From Betaproteobacteria bacterium (GTDB lineage: Bacteria; Pseudomonadota; Gammaproteobacteria; Burkholderiales; Rhodocyclaceae): a stretch of DNA of 64,000 bases. Positions 19,200 through 28,169 of this stretch are shown here, in pieces. The stretch is from NCBI GenBank assembly GCA_016703785.1, contig JADJBM010000004.1, positions 248,001 through 312,000 on the forward strand. Direction: 5' to 3'. The notes below the pieces were generated by a model, which was given only the letters and a program-made list of their open reading frames with translations, ran no database searches and was not told the origin of the DNA. Positions within the stretch are counted from its first letter, which is position 1, and the number at the start of each line of letters is the position of its first letter. The translations under genes were made by a program, and so were the position numbers.

Positions 19200-20513
19200 G
19201 TGACGACAGTGGACAATCAGGCCTTCGCCGAACGCCGCGCGCGTTTGCTTCGGACCATGGGGCGTGGCATCGCCGTGATCCCCACCGCGCCCGAGCGCGT
19301 GCGCAACCGTGACTCGCACTACCCATATCGTCACGACAGCTACTTCTACTATCTCTCCGGCTTCCCCGAGCCGGAGGCTGCCGTCGTCCTCGTCGCGGGC
19401 GACACGCCGCAAGCGCTGCTCTTCTGCCGCGAGAAGGATCCAGACAAGGAAGTCTGGGACGGCTTCCGCCACGGACCTGACGCCGCACGCGAAACCTTCG
19501 GCTTCGACGCCGCCTGGCCGATCGGCAGCCTCGACGAGAAACTCGCCGAACTGCTCGCAGGCCAGCCCGTGCTGCATTACTCGATGGGCCACGACGCCGA
19601 CTGGGACGACCGCCTCGTCGCCGCGCTCAACCGCGTGCGCGCCAACGTGCGCAATGGCGCGCACGCACCCGCCGAGATCCGCGATGTGCGCGTCGAACTC
19701 GACGAGATGCGCCTGATCAAGGACGCCCGCGAAATCGACGACATGCGCCGCGCCGCCGACATCTCCTCGGCAGCCCATTGCCGCGCCATGCGCACCACCG
19801 CGTCCGGCCGCTTCGAATACGAGATCGAAGCGGAACTGGCGCATGAGTTCCGCCGCCGCGGCGCGCAGGCGCCGGCCTATTCCCCCATCGTCGCCGGCGG
19901 CGCCAATGCCTGCATCCTGCATTACGTCGGCAATAGTCAGCCGCTGCGGGACGGCGAGCTGCTGCTCATCGACGCGGGCTGCGAGATCGACTCCTACGCC
20001 GCGGACATCACGCGCACCTTTCCCGTGAGCGGAAAATTCTCGCCTGCTCAGCGCGACGTCTATGAACTCGTGCTCGCCGCACAGTGCGCGGCGATCGCGC
20101 AGATTGCCCCCGGCAACGCCTGGGACGCGCCGCACGAGGCGGCCGTGCGCGTCCTCGCACAGGGCATGCTCGACCTGAAGCTGCTTTCCGGCAGTCTCGA
20201 CGGCGCCATCGAATCCGGTGCCTATCGCCGCTTCTACATGCACCGCACCGGCCATTGGCTCGGCATGGACGTCCACGATGCAGGCGAGTACAAAGTCGAC
20301 GGCAACTGGCGCCCCTTACAGCCCGGCATGACGCTCACTGTCGAGCCCGGCTGCTACATCCGTGCCGCGGTCGATGTGCCGCGGGCACTGTGGGACATCG
20401 GCGTGCGCATCGAAGACAACGCGCTCGTCACCTCCACGGGATGCGAAATCCTTACTGGCGCCGCACCCAGGACCATCGGCGAGATCGAGTCGCTGATGGC
20501 GCAGCAAGGCTGA
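19200..20513 (+). CDS. pepP: Xaa-Pro aminopeptidase (M24B)
   Basis: Dinuclear-metal (Mn) aminopeptidase releasing N-terminal residues that precede proline. The 437-residue protein has the N-terminal AMP_N domain (HDSYFYYLSGFPEPEA) and the pita-bread catalytic domain with metal ligands in LIDAGCEIDSYAADITRTFP, HRTGHWLGMDVHDAG, VEPGCYI and GVRIEDN. The GTG at 19200 (MTTVDNQAFAERRARL) is chosen; GTG 19209 (MDNQAFAERR) is equally plausible. The stop overlaps the ubiH-like start (TGATG), the conserved pepP-ubiH linkage. Confidence 0.94.
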   Translation: MTTVDNQAFAERRARLLRTMGRGIAVIPTAPERVRNRDSHYPYRHDSYFYYLSGFPEPEAAVVLVAGDTPQALLFCREKDPDKEVWDGFRHGPDAARETFGFDAAWPIGSLDEKLAELLAGQPVLHYSMGHDADWDDRLVAALNRVRANVRNGAHAPAEIRDVRVELDEMRLIKDAREIDDMRRAADISSAAHCRAMRTTASGRFEYEIEAELAHEFRRRGAQAPAYSPIVAGGANACILHYVGNSQPLRDGELLLIDAGCEIDSYAADITRTFPVSGKFSPAQRDVYELVLAAQCAAIAQIAPGNAWDAPHEAAVRVLAQGMLDLKLLSGSLDGAIESGAYRRFYMHRTGHWLGMDVHDAGEYKVDGNWRPLQPGMTLTVEPGCYIRAAVDVPRALWDIGVRIEDNALVTSTGCEILTGAAPRTIGEIESLMAQQG

Positions 20514-21649
20514 TGCTTCCCGTCGCCATCGTGGGTGGCGGGCCGACCGGCCTTGCGCTCGCGCTCCACCTGCGGCAGGCCGGCATCGACTGTGAAGTGA
20601 TCGATGCGCGTCCCGCTGGCGCCGCGCGCAACGACCGCCGCGTGATCGCTCTCTCCCACGGTTCGCGCCAGATCCTCGAACGCATCGACGCATGGCGGGG
20701 AATCGCTTCGACGCCCATCGACGCCATTCACATCTCGCAGCAAGGCAGCTTCGGCCGCACCCTCCTGCGCGCGCAGGAATCCGGTGTGCCGACGCTCGGC
20801 CATGTCGTCGAAGCCGGCTTGTTGGGCATGGCGCTGACGCAGGCCGCCACGACGGCCGGCATACCGATCCGGCATGAGGCGCGCGTAACGCACGTCAGCA
20901 CCGGCGACGATCACGCCATGCTGCGTTGCGCCACCCTGCGCGGCAGCGAGGAAATCCGGGCGCGGCTGGTCGCCTGGGCCGAGGGTGCGATCGACGGAGA
21001 GGTTGGCATCGTCCGTCGCGAATACGATCAGCAGGCGATTGTCGCCACCGTGCAGGTTCGCGAGTCGGACCGGGGTGTTGCCTACGAGCGGTTCACGGCA
21101 AGCGGCCCGGTCGCGCTACTGCCGCTCGGCAGCCGCTACGCCCTGGTGTGGACTACGCCTGCCAACGAGACAGACAGCCTGCTGCAACTCGACGACGATA
21201 ATTTCCTGGCACGTCTGGACGGCGTGTTTTCCGGTCGGTTCGCGTTCACTGCGGTCAGTGAGCGCACGGCCTTTCCGCTCGGCCTGCGCTATCGGCACAC
21301 TCCCGTGTCCAAGCGCGGCGTATGGCTGGGCAACGCAGCGCAGACGCTGCACCCCGTGGCCGGCCAGGGATTCAATCTCGCCCTGCGCGACGTATCACAG
21401 CTTGCCCGCCTGCTGCGCGGCCATTCGGTCGATTGCGGCGACGACGCCCTGCTGGCGCGCCATGCTGCAGCGCGGCGGCTCGATAGACAGGGAGCCGTCG
21501 GGTTCACTGACGGACTGATCCGCCTGTTCGGCATGCAAGGCGGAGTGGCGAGACGCGCGCGCGGCGCCGGACTCCTGACACTCGACCTCCTGCCAGCTGT
21601 GCGCGGCTTCATTGCGCAGCGCATGATCTTCGGCACCCGCAGTTGGTGA
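20513..21649 (+). CDS. ubiH: UbiH/UbiF/Coq6-family FAD-dependent hydroxylase
   Basis: Flavoprotein monooxygenase of ubiquinone ring hydroxylation. It shows the N-terminal FAD-binding VAIVGGGPTGLALALHLRQAG, an RVIALSHGSRQILE motif and the C-terminal GNAAQTLHPVAGQGFNLALRD signature. At 378 residues it is full length. Linkage to pepP favours UbiH (C4 hydroxylation), but this family is promiscuous in proteobacteria and UbiL/UbiM-type regiospecificity cannot be excluded from sequence alone. Confidence 0.87.
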   Translation: MLPVAIVGGGPTGLALALHLRQAGIDCEVIDARPAGAARNDRRVIALSHGSRQILERIDAWRGIASTPIDAIHISQQGSFGRTLLRAQESGVPTLGHVVEAGLLGMALTQAATTAGIPIRHEARVTHVSTGDDHAMLRCATLRGSEEIRARLVAWAEGAIDGEVGIVRREYDQQAIVATVQVRESDRGVAYERFTASGPVALLPLGSRYALVWTTPANETDSLLQLDDDNFLARLDGVFSGRFAFTAVSERTAFPLGLRYRHTPVSKRGVWLGNAAQTLHPVAGQGFNLALRDVSQLARLLRGHSVDCGDDALLARHAAARRLDRQGAVGFTDGLIRLFGMQGGVARRARGAGLLTLDLLPAVRGFIAQRMIFGTRSW

Positions 21650-21706
21650 GCCCGGTCGCATAAATTCCAGCAACGTCGGCTTCACCACAGTTGATGCCGG
21701 GGCTTT

Positions 21707-21727
21707 GCGAATTGGGTTACAATTCGC
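21707..21727 (+). promoter_or_regulatory. inverted repeat with embedded -10 upstream of dusB-fis
   Basis: GCGAATT-GGGTTAC-AATTCGC, a perfect 7-bp inverted repeat with a 7-base centre. TACAAT (21718-21723) inside it is a good -10, about 40 bases before the dusB ATG. The repeat could be an operator; no regulator is evident. Confidence 0.45.
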
Positions 21728-21762
21728 GCCTTCCCCCAAGACCCCGAAACACAGAGCGCCCG

Positions 21763-22770
21763 ATGCAATTCGCCGGCTATTCGCTTCGCAACAACCTGTT
21801 CGTCGCGCCCATGGCCGGGGTCACCGATCGTCCCTTCCGTCAGCTCTGCAAGCGGATGGGCGCCGGACTCGCGGTTTCCGAGATGGTCACCTCCAATTCA
21901 CTGCTCTATGGCAGCGCCAAGACGAAGCGGCGCGCCAACCACGACGGCGAAGTGCAGCCGGTCTCCGTGCAGATCGCCGGTGCCGATCCGGCCATGATGG
22001 CCGAGGCGGCCCGCTACAACGTCGGCCAGGGGGCGCAGATCATCGACATCAACATGGGCTGCCCGGCCAAGAAGGTGTGCAACGTCATGGCCGGCTCCGC
22101 GCTACTGCAGAACGAGCCGCTGGTCGAGCGGATACTCGACGCCGTGGTGCGGGCTGCCGATGTGCCCGTCACGTTGAAGATCCGCACCGGCTGGGACAAG
22201 TCGAACAGGAATGCGCTGGCCATCCTGAAGATCGCCGAGCGCGCCGGCATCCGCGCGCTGGCCATCCACGGCCGTACCCGCGCCTGCGGCTACACGGGCA
22301 ATGCCGAATACGACACCATTGCCGCGGTCAAGGCGCAGGCGCGCATCCCCATCATCGCCAACGGCGACATCGCCTCGCCGGAAAAGGCCAGGCAGGTGCT
22401 CGACGCCACCGGTGTCGACGCCGTCATGATCGGCCGGGCCGCCCAGGGCCGGCCGTGGATCTTTCGCGAAATAGAACACTTCCTGGCGACCGGCGAGAAA
22501 CTGCCGGCGCCACGCGTGGAGGAAATCCATCAAGTGCTGCGAGGTCACCTGGCCGATCTCTATGATTTCTACGGGTCGGGAACCGGCGTCCGCGTCGCGC
22601 GCAAGCACATCTCCTGGTACACCAAGGGACTGGCGGGCTCGGCCCATTTCCGCCACGCCATGAACCAACTGCCGACGATCGATGCGCAGCTCGCCGCGGT
22701 CGACACCTTCTTTCTCGACCTCGCTGCGCAGAACGACCGTCTTTACTACATCGAGGAACTTGCAGCATGA
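21763..22770 (+). CDS. dusB: tRNA-dihydrouridine synthase B
   Basis: FMN-dependent reduction of uridine in the tRNA D-loop. The 335-residue product carries the N-terminal VAPMAGVTDRPFRQL, the active-site Cys region INMGCPAKKV, and IHGRTRACGYTG and IGRAAQGRPWIF (FMN phosphate binding). Overlap with fis by 4 bases (ATGA) reproduces the classic dusB-fis operon, in which the tRNA-modification gene is co-transcribed with the nucleoid regulator. Confidence 0.95.
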   Translation: MQFAGYSLRNNLFVAPMAGVTDRPFRQLCKRMGAGLAVSEMVTSNSLLYGSAKTKRRANHDGEVQPVSVQIAGADPAMMAEAARYNVGQGAQIIDINMGCPAKKVCNVMAGSALLQNEPLVERILDAVVRAADVPVTLKIRTGWDKSNRNALAILKIAERAGIRALAIHGRTRACGYTGNAEYDTIAAVKAQARIPIIANGDIASPEKARQVLDATGVDAVMIGRAAQGRPWIFREIEHFLATGEKLPAPRVEEIHQVLRGHLADLYDFYGSGTGVRVARKHISWYTKGLAGSAHFRHAMNQLPTIDAQLAAVDTFFLDLAAQNDRLYYIEELAA

Positions 22771-23018
22771 GCCGAACCAACCCAGCCAGCCGCAGCGAGA
22801 TTTCCGAGTGCGTCAGGCGCTCGCTGGATCGCTATTTCAAGGACCTCGATGGCGAGAAACCCTGCGCCATCTACGACATGGTTCTCAACAACATCGAGCG
22901 ACCCATGCTCGAAGTCGTCATGCGCGAGGCGGATGGCAACCAGACGGTTGCCGCGGAGATGCTCGGCATCAACCGCAACACCCTGCGACGCAAGCTGGTC
23001 GAACACAAGCTGCTGTGA
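22767..23018 (+). CDS. fis: nucleoid-associated DNA-bending protein Fis
   Basis: An 83-residue Fis homologue with a C-terminal factor-for-inversion helix-turn-helix (VVMREADGNQTVAAEMLGIN then RNTLRRKLVEHKLL). It is shorter at the N-terminus than the 98-residue E. coli protein, as in betaproteobacteria, and the beta-hairpin arms for invertase stimulation are reduced. Translationally coupled to dusB. A hairpin-forming element follows. Confidence 0.95.
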   Translation: MSRTNPASRSEISECVRRSLDRYFKDLDGEKPCAIYDMVLNNIERPMLEVVMREADGNQTVAAEMLGINRNTLRRKLVEHKLL

Positions 23019-23091
23019 GGGGCAAGGCGTAAGGAGTGGGGCGCGCATCAGCCACGCAATCACCACTCCTCACGCTTTACTCTTCTGCCCC
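23019..23091. repeat. palindromic REP-like element between fis and purH
   Basis: Long imperfect inverted repeat: arms GGGGCA and GCGTAAGGAGTGG (23019-23039) against CCACTCCTCACGC and TGCCCC (23063-23091). It fills almost the whole fis-purH spacer. Similar GTGAGGAGTG-rich palindromes are common intergenic repeats in betaproteobacterial genomes. It could attenuate or stabilise mRNA between the genes. Confidence 0.5.
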
Positions 23092-23098
23092 ATTGAAA

Positions 23099-24691
23099 AT
23101 GAAAATCCGCCAAGCCCTCATCAGCGTCTCCGACAAACGCGGCATCGTAGATTTCGCACGTAGCCTTGCAGAACTCGGCGTCAAGATCCTCTCCACCGGC
23201 GGCAGCGCGAAAATGCTGCGCGAAGCAGGCGTGCCCGTGACGGAAGTCTCCGATTACACCGGCTTCCCGGAAATGCTCGACGGCCGCGTCAAGACACTGC
23301 ACCCAAAGGTACATGGCGGCATCCTCGGCATCCGCGGCAATGCCGAGCATGCGGCGACCATGGAAAAGCATGCCATCCCGCCCATCGATCTGGTGATTGT
23401 TAACCTGTACCCGTTCGCGCAGACAGTGGCGAAGAAGGACTGTACGCTGGCCGACGCCATCGAGAACATCGACATCGGCGGCCCGACCATGGTCCGCGCG
23501 GCAGCCAAGAACCACGGCAGCGACGCAGGCGGGGTCGGCATCATCACCGACCCCGAGGACTATGGGATGATCGTGGAGGAGCTCAAGGCCAACGCGGGCG
23601 CGCTTTCCTACCCGACCCGCTTTGCCTTGGCGAAGAAGGCATTCACGCACACGGCGCGCTACGACGCGACAATTTCCAACTGGCTGACCGGCCTTGACGC
23701 CGAAGACAAGCCGACCGCCTTCCCCGAGCGCCTGAACCTCGCCTTCGACAAAGTCGACACCCTGCGCTACGGCGAGAACCCGCACCAACAGGCGGCCTTC
23801 TACCGTGAGCCGGCCATCGTCCCGGGCAGCATCGCCAACTACGCGCAGCTGCAGGGCAAGGAACTGTCCTACAACAACATCGCCGACGCCGATGCGGCCT
23901 GGGAATGCGTCAAGGCCTTCGACAGCAATAACACAACTGCGGCATGCGTCATCGTCAAGCATGCCAATCCCTGCGGCGTCGCCATCGCACCGACGGCGCT
24001 GGAGGCCTACCAGAAGGCTTTCAAGACCGACCCGACCTCGGCCTTCGGCGGCATCATCGCCTTCAACTGCGCCATCGACAAGGCGACGGCGGAGGCGGTC
24101 TCCGGCCAATTCGCCGAAGTCATTATCGCCGCCGAGATCACGCCCGATGCCCGTGCCGTTTTCGCCGCCAAGCAGAACCTGCGCGTGCTGATTGTGCCCA
24201 TGCCGCAGGGGGGCCGCGCCGAGAATGCCTACGACTACAAGCGTGTCGGCGGCGGCCTGCTGGTGCAGACGACCGACATGGCGCGCATCGCCGAGTCGGA
24301 CATCAAAGTGGTGACGAAGCGCGCACCGAGTGCGCAGGAAATGACCGACCTGATGTTCGCCTGGCGCGTCGCCAAGTACGTCAAGTCGAATGCCATCGTG
24401 TACTGCAAGGACGGCATGACCATGGGCGTCGGCGCCGGCCAGATGAGCCGTGTCGACTCCGCCCGCATCGCCGCCATCAAGGCCGAGAACAACGGTCTGA
24501 CCGTGGCCGGCTCAGTAGTTGCCTCCGACGCCTTCTTCCCCTTCCGTGACGGCCTCGACGTGTTGGCCAAGGCCGGCGCCACGGCAGTAATCCAGCCGGG
24601 CGGTTCGGTGCGCGATGCCGAGGTGATCGCCGCCGCCGACGAGCAGAACGTCGCCATGGTGTTCACCGGCTTCCGCCACTTCCGCCACTAA
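23099..24691 (+). CDS. purH: bifunctional AICAR formyltransferase / IMP cyclohydrolase
   Basis: Last two steps of IMP synthesis. The 530-residue protein begins MKIRQALISVSDKRGIVDFA (ATG 23099). The N-terminal MGS-like IMP cyclohydrolase domain (about 1-150; SSTGG-like region STGGSAKML) is followed by the AICARFT domain (YGENPHQQAAFY, KHANPCGVAI, PGGSVRDAEVI and the C-terminal FTGFRHFRH). Full length. No strong ribosome site precedes the ATG. It is followed by purD with a hairpin-rich spacer. Confidence 0.96.
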   Translation: MKIRQALISVSDKRGIVDFARSLAELGVKILSTGGSAKMLREAGVPVTEVSDYTGFPEMLDGRVKTLHPKVHGGILGIRGNAEHAATMEKHAIPPIDLVIVNLYPFAQTVAKKDCTLADAIENIDIGGPTMVRAAAKNHGSDAGGVGIITDPEDYGMIVEELKANAGALSYPTRFALAKKAFTHTARYDATISNWLTGLDAEDKPTAFPERLNLAFDKVDTLRYGENPHQQAAFYREPAIVPGSIANYAQLQGKELSYNNIADADAAWECVKAFDSNNTTAACVIVKHANPCGVAIAPTALEAYQKAFKTDPTSAFGGIIAFNCAIDKATAEAVSGQFAEVIIAAEITPDARAVFAAKQNLRVLIVPMPQGGRAENAYDYKRVGGGLLVQTTDMARIAESDIKVVTKRAPSAQEMTDLMFAWRVAKYVKSNAIVYCKDGMTMGVGAGQMSRVDSARIAAIKAENNGLTVAGSVVASDAFFPFRDGLDVLAKAGATAVIQPGGSVRDAEVIAAADEQNVAMVFTGFRHFRH

Positions 24692-24715
24692 GCCAGATGA
24701 CGACCCGCCCCCCAG

Positions 24716-24736
24716 CCCCCTTCCCCGGGAAGGGGG
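24716..24736. repeat. palindromic element upstream of purD
   Basis: Near-perfect C/G palindrome: arm CCCCCTTCCC, one unpaired C, arm GGGAAGGGGG. Such sequences are frequent intergenic repeats in related genomes. Together with the next hairpin it structures the purH-purD spacer. Confidence 0.45.
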
Positions 24737-24771
24737 CGACACCGGTTCGCTACGCTCCACATTACTTGGCT

Positions 24772-24802
24772 GTGCCTCCTCGGGGCGGCCCAGCGGAGGC
24801 AC
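24772..24802 (+). promoter_or_regulatory. hairpin covering the purD ribosome-binding site
   Basis: GTGCCTCC (24772-24779) pairs perfectly with GGAGGCAC (24795-24802). The right arm contains the GGAGG Shine-Dalgarno of purD, four bases before its ATG. If it forms in mRNA, translation initiation would be occluded. Confidence 0.45.
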
Positions 24803-24803
24803 C

Positions 24804-26075
24804 ATGAAACTACTGGTCATCGGTTCCGGCGGCCGCGAGCATGCACTGGCCTGGCGGCTGGCGAAATCGCCGCGCATCCAGAAAGTCTTTGTCGCGCCGG
24901 GCAACGCTGGCACGGCGCGCGAGAACGGCCTTGAGAACGTGCCGCTCAGCACGGTTGACGACCTTGTTGCCTTCGCCGAGCGCGAGCAGATCTACCTGAC
25001 GGTGGTCGGCCCCGAGGCGCCGCTTGCCGCCGGCGTTGTCAACGCCTTCCGCGCAAAGAACCTGCCGATCTTCGGGCCGACGCGCGAGGCGGCGCAGCTC
25101 GAATCCTCCAAGGATTTCGCCAAACGCTTCATGCAGCGCCACAAGATTCCCACCGCCGCCTTCGCGACTTTCAGTGACGCCGAATCCGCGCATGCCTACG
25201 TCGACGCGCAGGGCGCGCCGATCGTCATCAAGGCCGATGGCCTCGCCGCCGGCAAGGGCGTGGTGGTGGCCATGGATTCCGCCGAGGCGCATGCCGCCAT
25301 CGACATGATGCTCACGGACAACCGCATGGGCGATGCCGGGGCACGGGTGGTCATCGAGGAATTTCTCACTGGCGAAGAGGCCAGCTTCATCGTCATGTGC
25401 GATGGCACGCATGCCCTGCCGCTCGCCACCAGCCAGGACCACAAGCGCCTGCGCGACGGGGACGAGGGCCCCAATACCGGCGGCATGGGCGCCTACTCCC
25501 CTGCGCCGATGGTCACCCCGGCCGTGCACGCCCGCGCCATGCGCGAGATCATCATGCCCACGCTGGCCGGCATGGCTCAGGATGGCATCCCCTACACCGG
25601 CTTCCTCTACGCCGGCCTGATGATCGCGCCGGACGGCAGGATCAAGGCGCTGGAATTCAACTGCCGCATGGGCGATCCGGAAACACAGCCGATCATGCTG
25701 CGCCTGAAGAGCGACCTGGTCGATCTCGTCGAGGCGGCCATCCACTGCCGCCTGAAGGACATCGAGGCGGAGTGGGATCGCCGCGTCGCCCTCGGCGTGG
25801 TCATGGCGGCGGCCGGCTATCCGGAAGCGCCGCGCAAGGGCGACGCCATCCACGGCCTGCCGCCACAGGGTGGCAATGACTATCATGTCTTCCATGCCGG
25901 CACCGCGCTTTCCGGCAAGGACGTCGTCACGGCAGGAGGGCGCGTGCTCTGCATCACCGCGCTCGGCGACAACGTGAAAGCGGCGCAGATGCGCGCCTAC
26001 GAGATTGCCGAACAGATCGAGTTCGACGGCATGCAGATGCGGCGCGACATCGGTTACCGCGCCATCCGGCGCTAG
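24804..26075 (+). CDS. purD: phosphoribosylamine-glycine ligase (GAR synthetase)
   Basis: ATP-grasp enzyme making GAR from phosphoribosylamine and glycine. The 423-residue product begins MKLLVIGSGGREHALAWRLA. The ATP-grasp core includes IVIKADGLAAGKGVVVAM, VVIEEFLTGEEASFI, and the Mg site in LEFNCRMGDPETQP. Full length, with the N, A, B and C domains in the usual order. Together with purH it forms the purine pair downstream of fis. Confidence 0.96.
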   Translation: MKLLVIGSGGREHALAWRLAKSPRIQKVFVAPGNAGTARENGLENVPLSTVDDLVAFAEREQIYLTVVGPEAPLAAGVVNAFRAKNLPIFGPTREAAQLESSKDFAKRFMQRHKIPTAAFATFSDAESAHAYVDAQGAPIVIKADGLAAGKGVVVAMDSAEAHAAIDMMLTDNRMGDAGARVVIEEFLTGEEASFIVMCDGTHALPLATSQDHKRLRDGDEGPNTGGMGAYSPAPMVTPAVHARAMREIIMPTLAGMAQDGIPYTGFLYAGLMIAPDGRIKALEFNCRMGDPETQPIMLRLKSDLVDLVEAAIHCRLKDIEAEWDRRVALGVVMAAAGYPEAPRKGDAIHGLPPQGGNDYHVFHAGTALSGKDVVTAGGRVLCITALGDNVKAAQMRAYEIAEQIEFDGMQMRRDIGYRAIRR

Positions 26076-26090
26076 CTGCATCGCCAAGCA

Positions 26091-26987
26091 ATGGATGCCG
26101 TCCCGATCCTGGATTATTTTCGCGGCTTGCAGGACCGCATCGTTGCGGCGCTGGAAACCTTCGATGGCGTTCCATTCAAGGCCGATGCGTGGAAGCGCCC
26201 TGAAGGCGGCGGCGGCCTCACCCGCCTGATCGAGGACGGCAACTTTTTCGAACGCGGCGGCGTCAATTTCTCCCACGTCATGGGCAGCAGCCTGCCGCCC
26301 TCGGCCAGCGCCGGCCGGCCCGCGCTGGCAGGGCGCGCCTGGGAGGCGATGGGCGTCTCGCTGGTGCTGCATCCGCGCAACCCCTACTGCCCCACGGCGC
26401 ACATGAACGTGCGCTGCTTCATCGCGCGCAAGGAGAACGAAGCGCCGATCTGGTGGTTCGGCGGCGGCATGGATCTCACGCCCTACTACGGCTTCGAGGA
26501 GGATGCTCGCCATTTCCACGCCACCTGCAGGCAGGCGCTGACGCCCTTCGGCGAAGACGTCTACCCCCACTACAAGAAATGGTGCGACGAGTACTTCTTC
26601 CTCAAGCATCGCAACGAACCGCGCGGCGTCGGCGGCATCTTCTACGACGATCTGAACGAGGGAAGTTTCGAGCGTTGCTTCGGTCTGACGCAAGCGGTCG
26701 GCAACGCCTTCCTGCCGGCATACCTGCCCATCGCCGAACGCCGCCGCGCCCTGCCCTACGGCGAACGCGAACGCGACTTCCAGGCCTACCGCCGCGGCCG
26801 CTACGTCGAGTTCAACCTGGTATGGGACCGCGGCACCCTGTTCGGCCTGCAGTCGGGCGGGCGCACCGAATCGATCCTCATGTCGCTGCCCCCCGTGGTG
26901 AAGTGGCGCTACGACTGGAAGCCCGAAGCGGGCAGCGCTGAGGAAAGGCTCTACACGGACTTCCTCAGACCGAAAGACTGGGCCTGA
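26091..26987 (+). CDS. hemF: oxygen-dependent coproporphyrinogen III oxidase
   Basis: Aerobic oxidative decarboxylation of coproporphyrinogen III in haem synthesis. At 298 residues it shows GGGMDLTPYY, the YFFLKHRNEPRGVGGIFYDD signature and the C-terminal GRYVEFNLVWDRGTLFGL, SGGRTESILMSLP and PPVVKWRYDW motifs. It lies 15 bases after purD and ends 3 bases from the oppositely oriented hemY, which places it beside the other haem genes. HemF implies oxygen use; the oxygen-independent HemN is not in this window. Confidence 0.95.
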   Translation: MDAVPILDYFRGLQDRIVAALETFDGVPFKADAWKRPEGGGGLTRLIEDGNFFERGGVNFSHVMGSSLPPSASAGRPALAGRAWEAMGVSLVLHPRNPYCPTAHMNVRCFIARKENEAPIWWFGGGMDLTPYYGFEEDARHFHATCRQALTPFGEDVYPHYKKWCDEYFFLKHRNEPRGVGGIFYDDLNEGSFERCFGLTQAVGNAFLPAYLPIAERRRALPYGERERDFQAYRRGRYVEFNLVWDRGTLFGLQSGGRTESILMSLPPVVKWRYDWKPEAGSAEERLYTDFLRPKDWA

Positions 26988-26990
26988 TCG

Positions 26991-28169
26991 TCACGCCTGC
27001 CGGCACAGCGCGGCGGCATCGCGGTAGGCCCGGTTGGACTCGTCGGTTCGGCCCAGCTGGGCGAACAGGGATGCCAATTCGGCATAGGCGTCCTGGTTCG
27101 GTCCCACCGCCAGCGAGGCCTCGAAATAGCTCTGCGCCTTGCCCCACAGTTGCTGCTCCCGGCACAGCCGGCCCAGGGCCAGCAGCAGGCGCGCGTCCTC
27201 GGGATGTTTCTCGAGCCATTTCTCGCCCCGGCTGATCCGCGCCAGGATGTCTCCCCCGCGGCAGGCGGCATAGAGTTCGGCCAGTTCGGAATCCCATTCG
27301 TCCTCGATCTGGTGCTCGATGATCCGCTGCGCCAGCGCGCCGTCGCCGGCCGCAATCAGCGCCCGCGCGGCTGCGGCCACGAGCCGGACAGCGCGACGCT
27401 CTTCGGCAGGGATCACGGCCCAGTAGGCGGCAAGCGCACGGGCATCGCCTTCCCGGATACGCAGGTTTTCCAGATGGGCACGCTGCTTCAGCGGCGCGGC
27501 GGCCTCGCGCGTCAGGGCGCGATGCTTCTCCAGCTGGCGCGCCACCTTCAGCACGTCATCCCAGCGGCCCAGCCCGCGGTGCGCGCGTAGCGCAAGGCGC
27601 AGCGCGGCAATGCGCCGCCCGCTGTCCTCCTGCAGCGCATTAAGTGCCTGCAGCGCATCATCGTATCGGCGCGAGTCGACATGGAGCTCTGCTTCGGTCA
27701 TGTGCCGGGCGGCATGCGCCTCGTCATCGTGCTCGGCGGCCCGCCTGAGCCATTCCTCTTCGCGGCCGGCATCGCGCAGAAAATGCGCCGCCCGCGCCGC
27801 CACCAGCGCGGACAGGGCCGGCACCTCGCCCGCGGCGTGGGATACGGCGGCGTTCTTCAGGGCATGGCCGTAGCGGCCCTCGAAGAGCTGCTGCACCGCA
27901 TCGCGCAGCGCCCGGATGCCCTTCTCGCGCCGCTTGCGCTGACGGTACTCGCGCACGACTCGCGGCAGGCGCAAGGTGGTGGCTATCGCACGCAGCAGGC
28001 CGTAGCCGAGAACGAAGCCGCCCACCAGCAACACGATGAAGAAATTCAACGACAGGTCAACGCGCCATGGCGGCAGGACGATGAGCACGTAGCCGTCGTT
28101 GTAGCCGGCGGCGAGCGACACGCCCACGGCGAGCGCGAACAGCGCCAGCAGCCAGAGCAGCGTACGCAC
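26991..28169 (-). CDS. hemY: HemY-type membrane protein with tetratricopeptide repeats
   Basis: The proteobacterial HemY of the hemCDXY cluster (not protoporphyrinogen oxidase). GTG 28169 overlaps the hemX TAG by one base and gives MRTLLWLLALFALAVGVSLA, a membrane anchor, then a second hydrophobic segment (about 42-60; LNFFIVLLVGGFVLGYGLL) and TPR helices to residue 392. Its role in haem assembly is undefined; it is thought to scaffold or coordinate late enzymes. Last gene of the minus-strand haem operon. Confidence 0.88.
   Translation of the reverse strand: MRTLLWLLALFALAVGVSLAAGYNDGYVLIVLPPWRVDLSLNFFIVLLVGGFVLGYGLLRAIATTLRLPRVVREYRQRKRREKGIRALRDAVQQLFEGRYGHALKNAAVSHAAGEVPALSALVAARAAHFLRDAGREEEWLRRAAEHDDEAHAARHMTEAELHVDSRRYDDALQALNALQEDSGRRIAALRLALRAHRGLGRWDDVLKVARQLEKHRALTREAAAPLKQRAHLENLRIREGDARALAAYWAVIPAEERRAVRLVAAAARALIAAGDGALAQRIIEHQIEDEWDSELAELYAACRGGDILARISRGEKWLEKHPEDARLLLALGRLCREQQLWGKAQSYFEASLAVGPNQDAYAELASLFAQLGRTDESNRAYRDAAALCRQA

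Noticed and set aside
24810..26693. Open frame of about 627 codons on the minus strand opposite purD and hemF
   Set aside because: Antisense shadow; His/Ala/Gly-rich composition and no motifs, while purD and hemF are unambiguous.
26991..28169. Calling HemY a protoporphyrinogen oxidase
   Set aside because: No FAD-binding Rossmann motif; two membrane segments and TPR helices identify the proteobacterial HemY instead.
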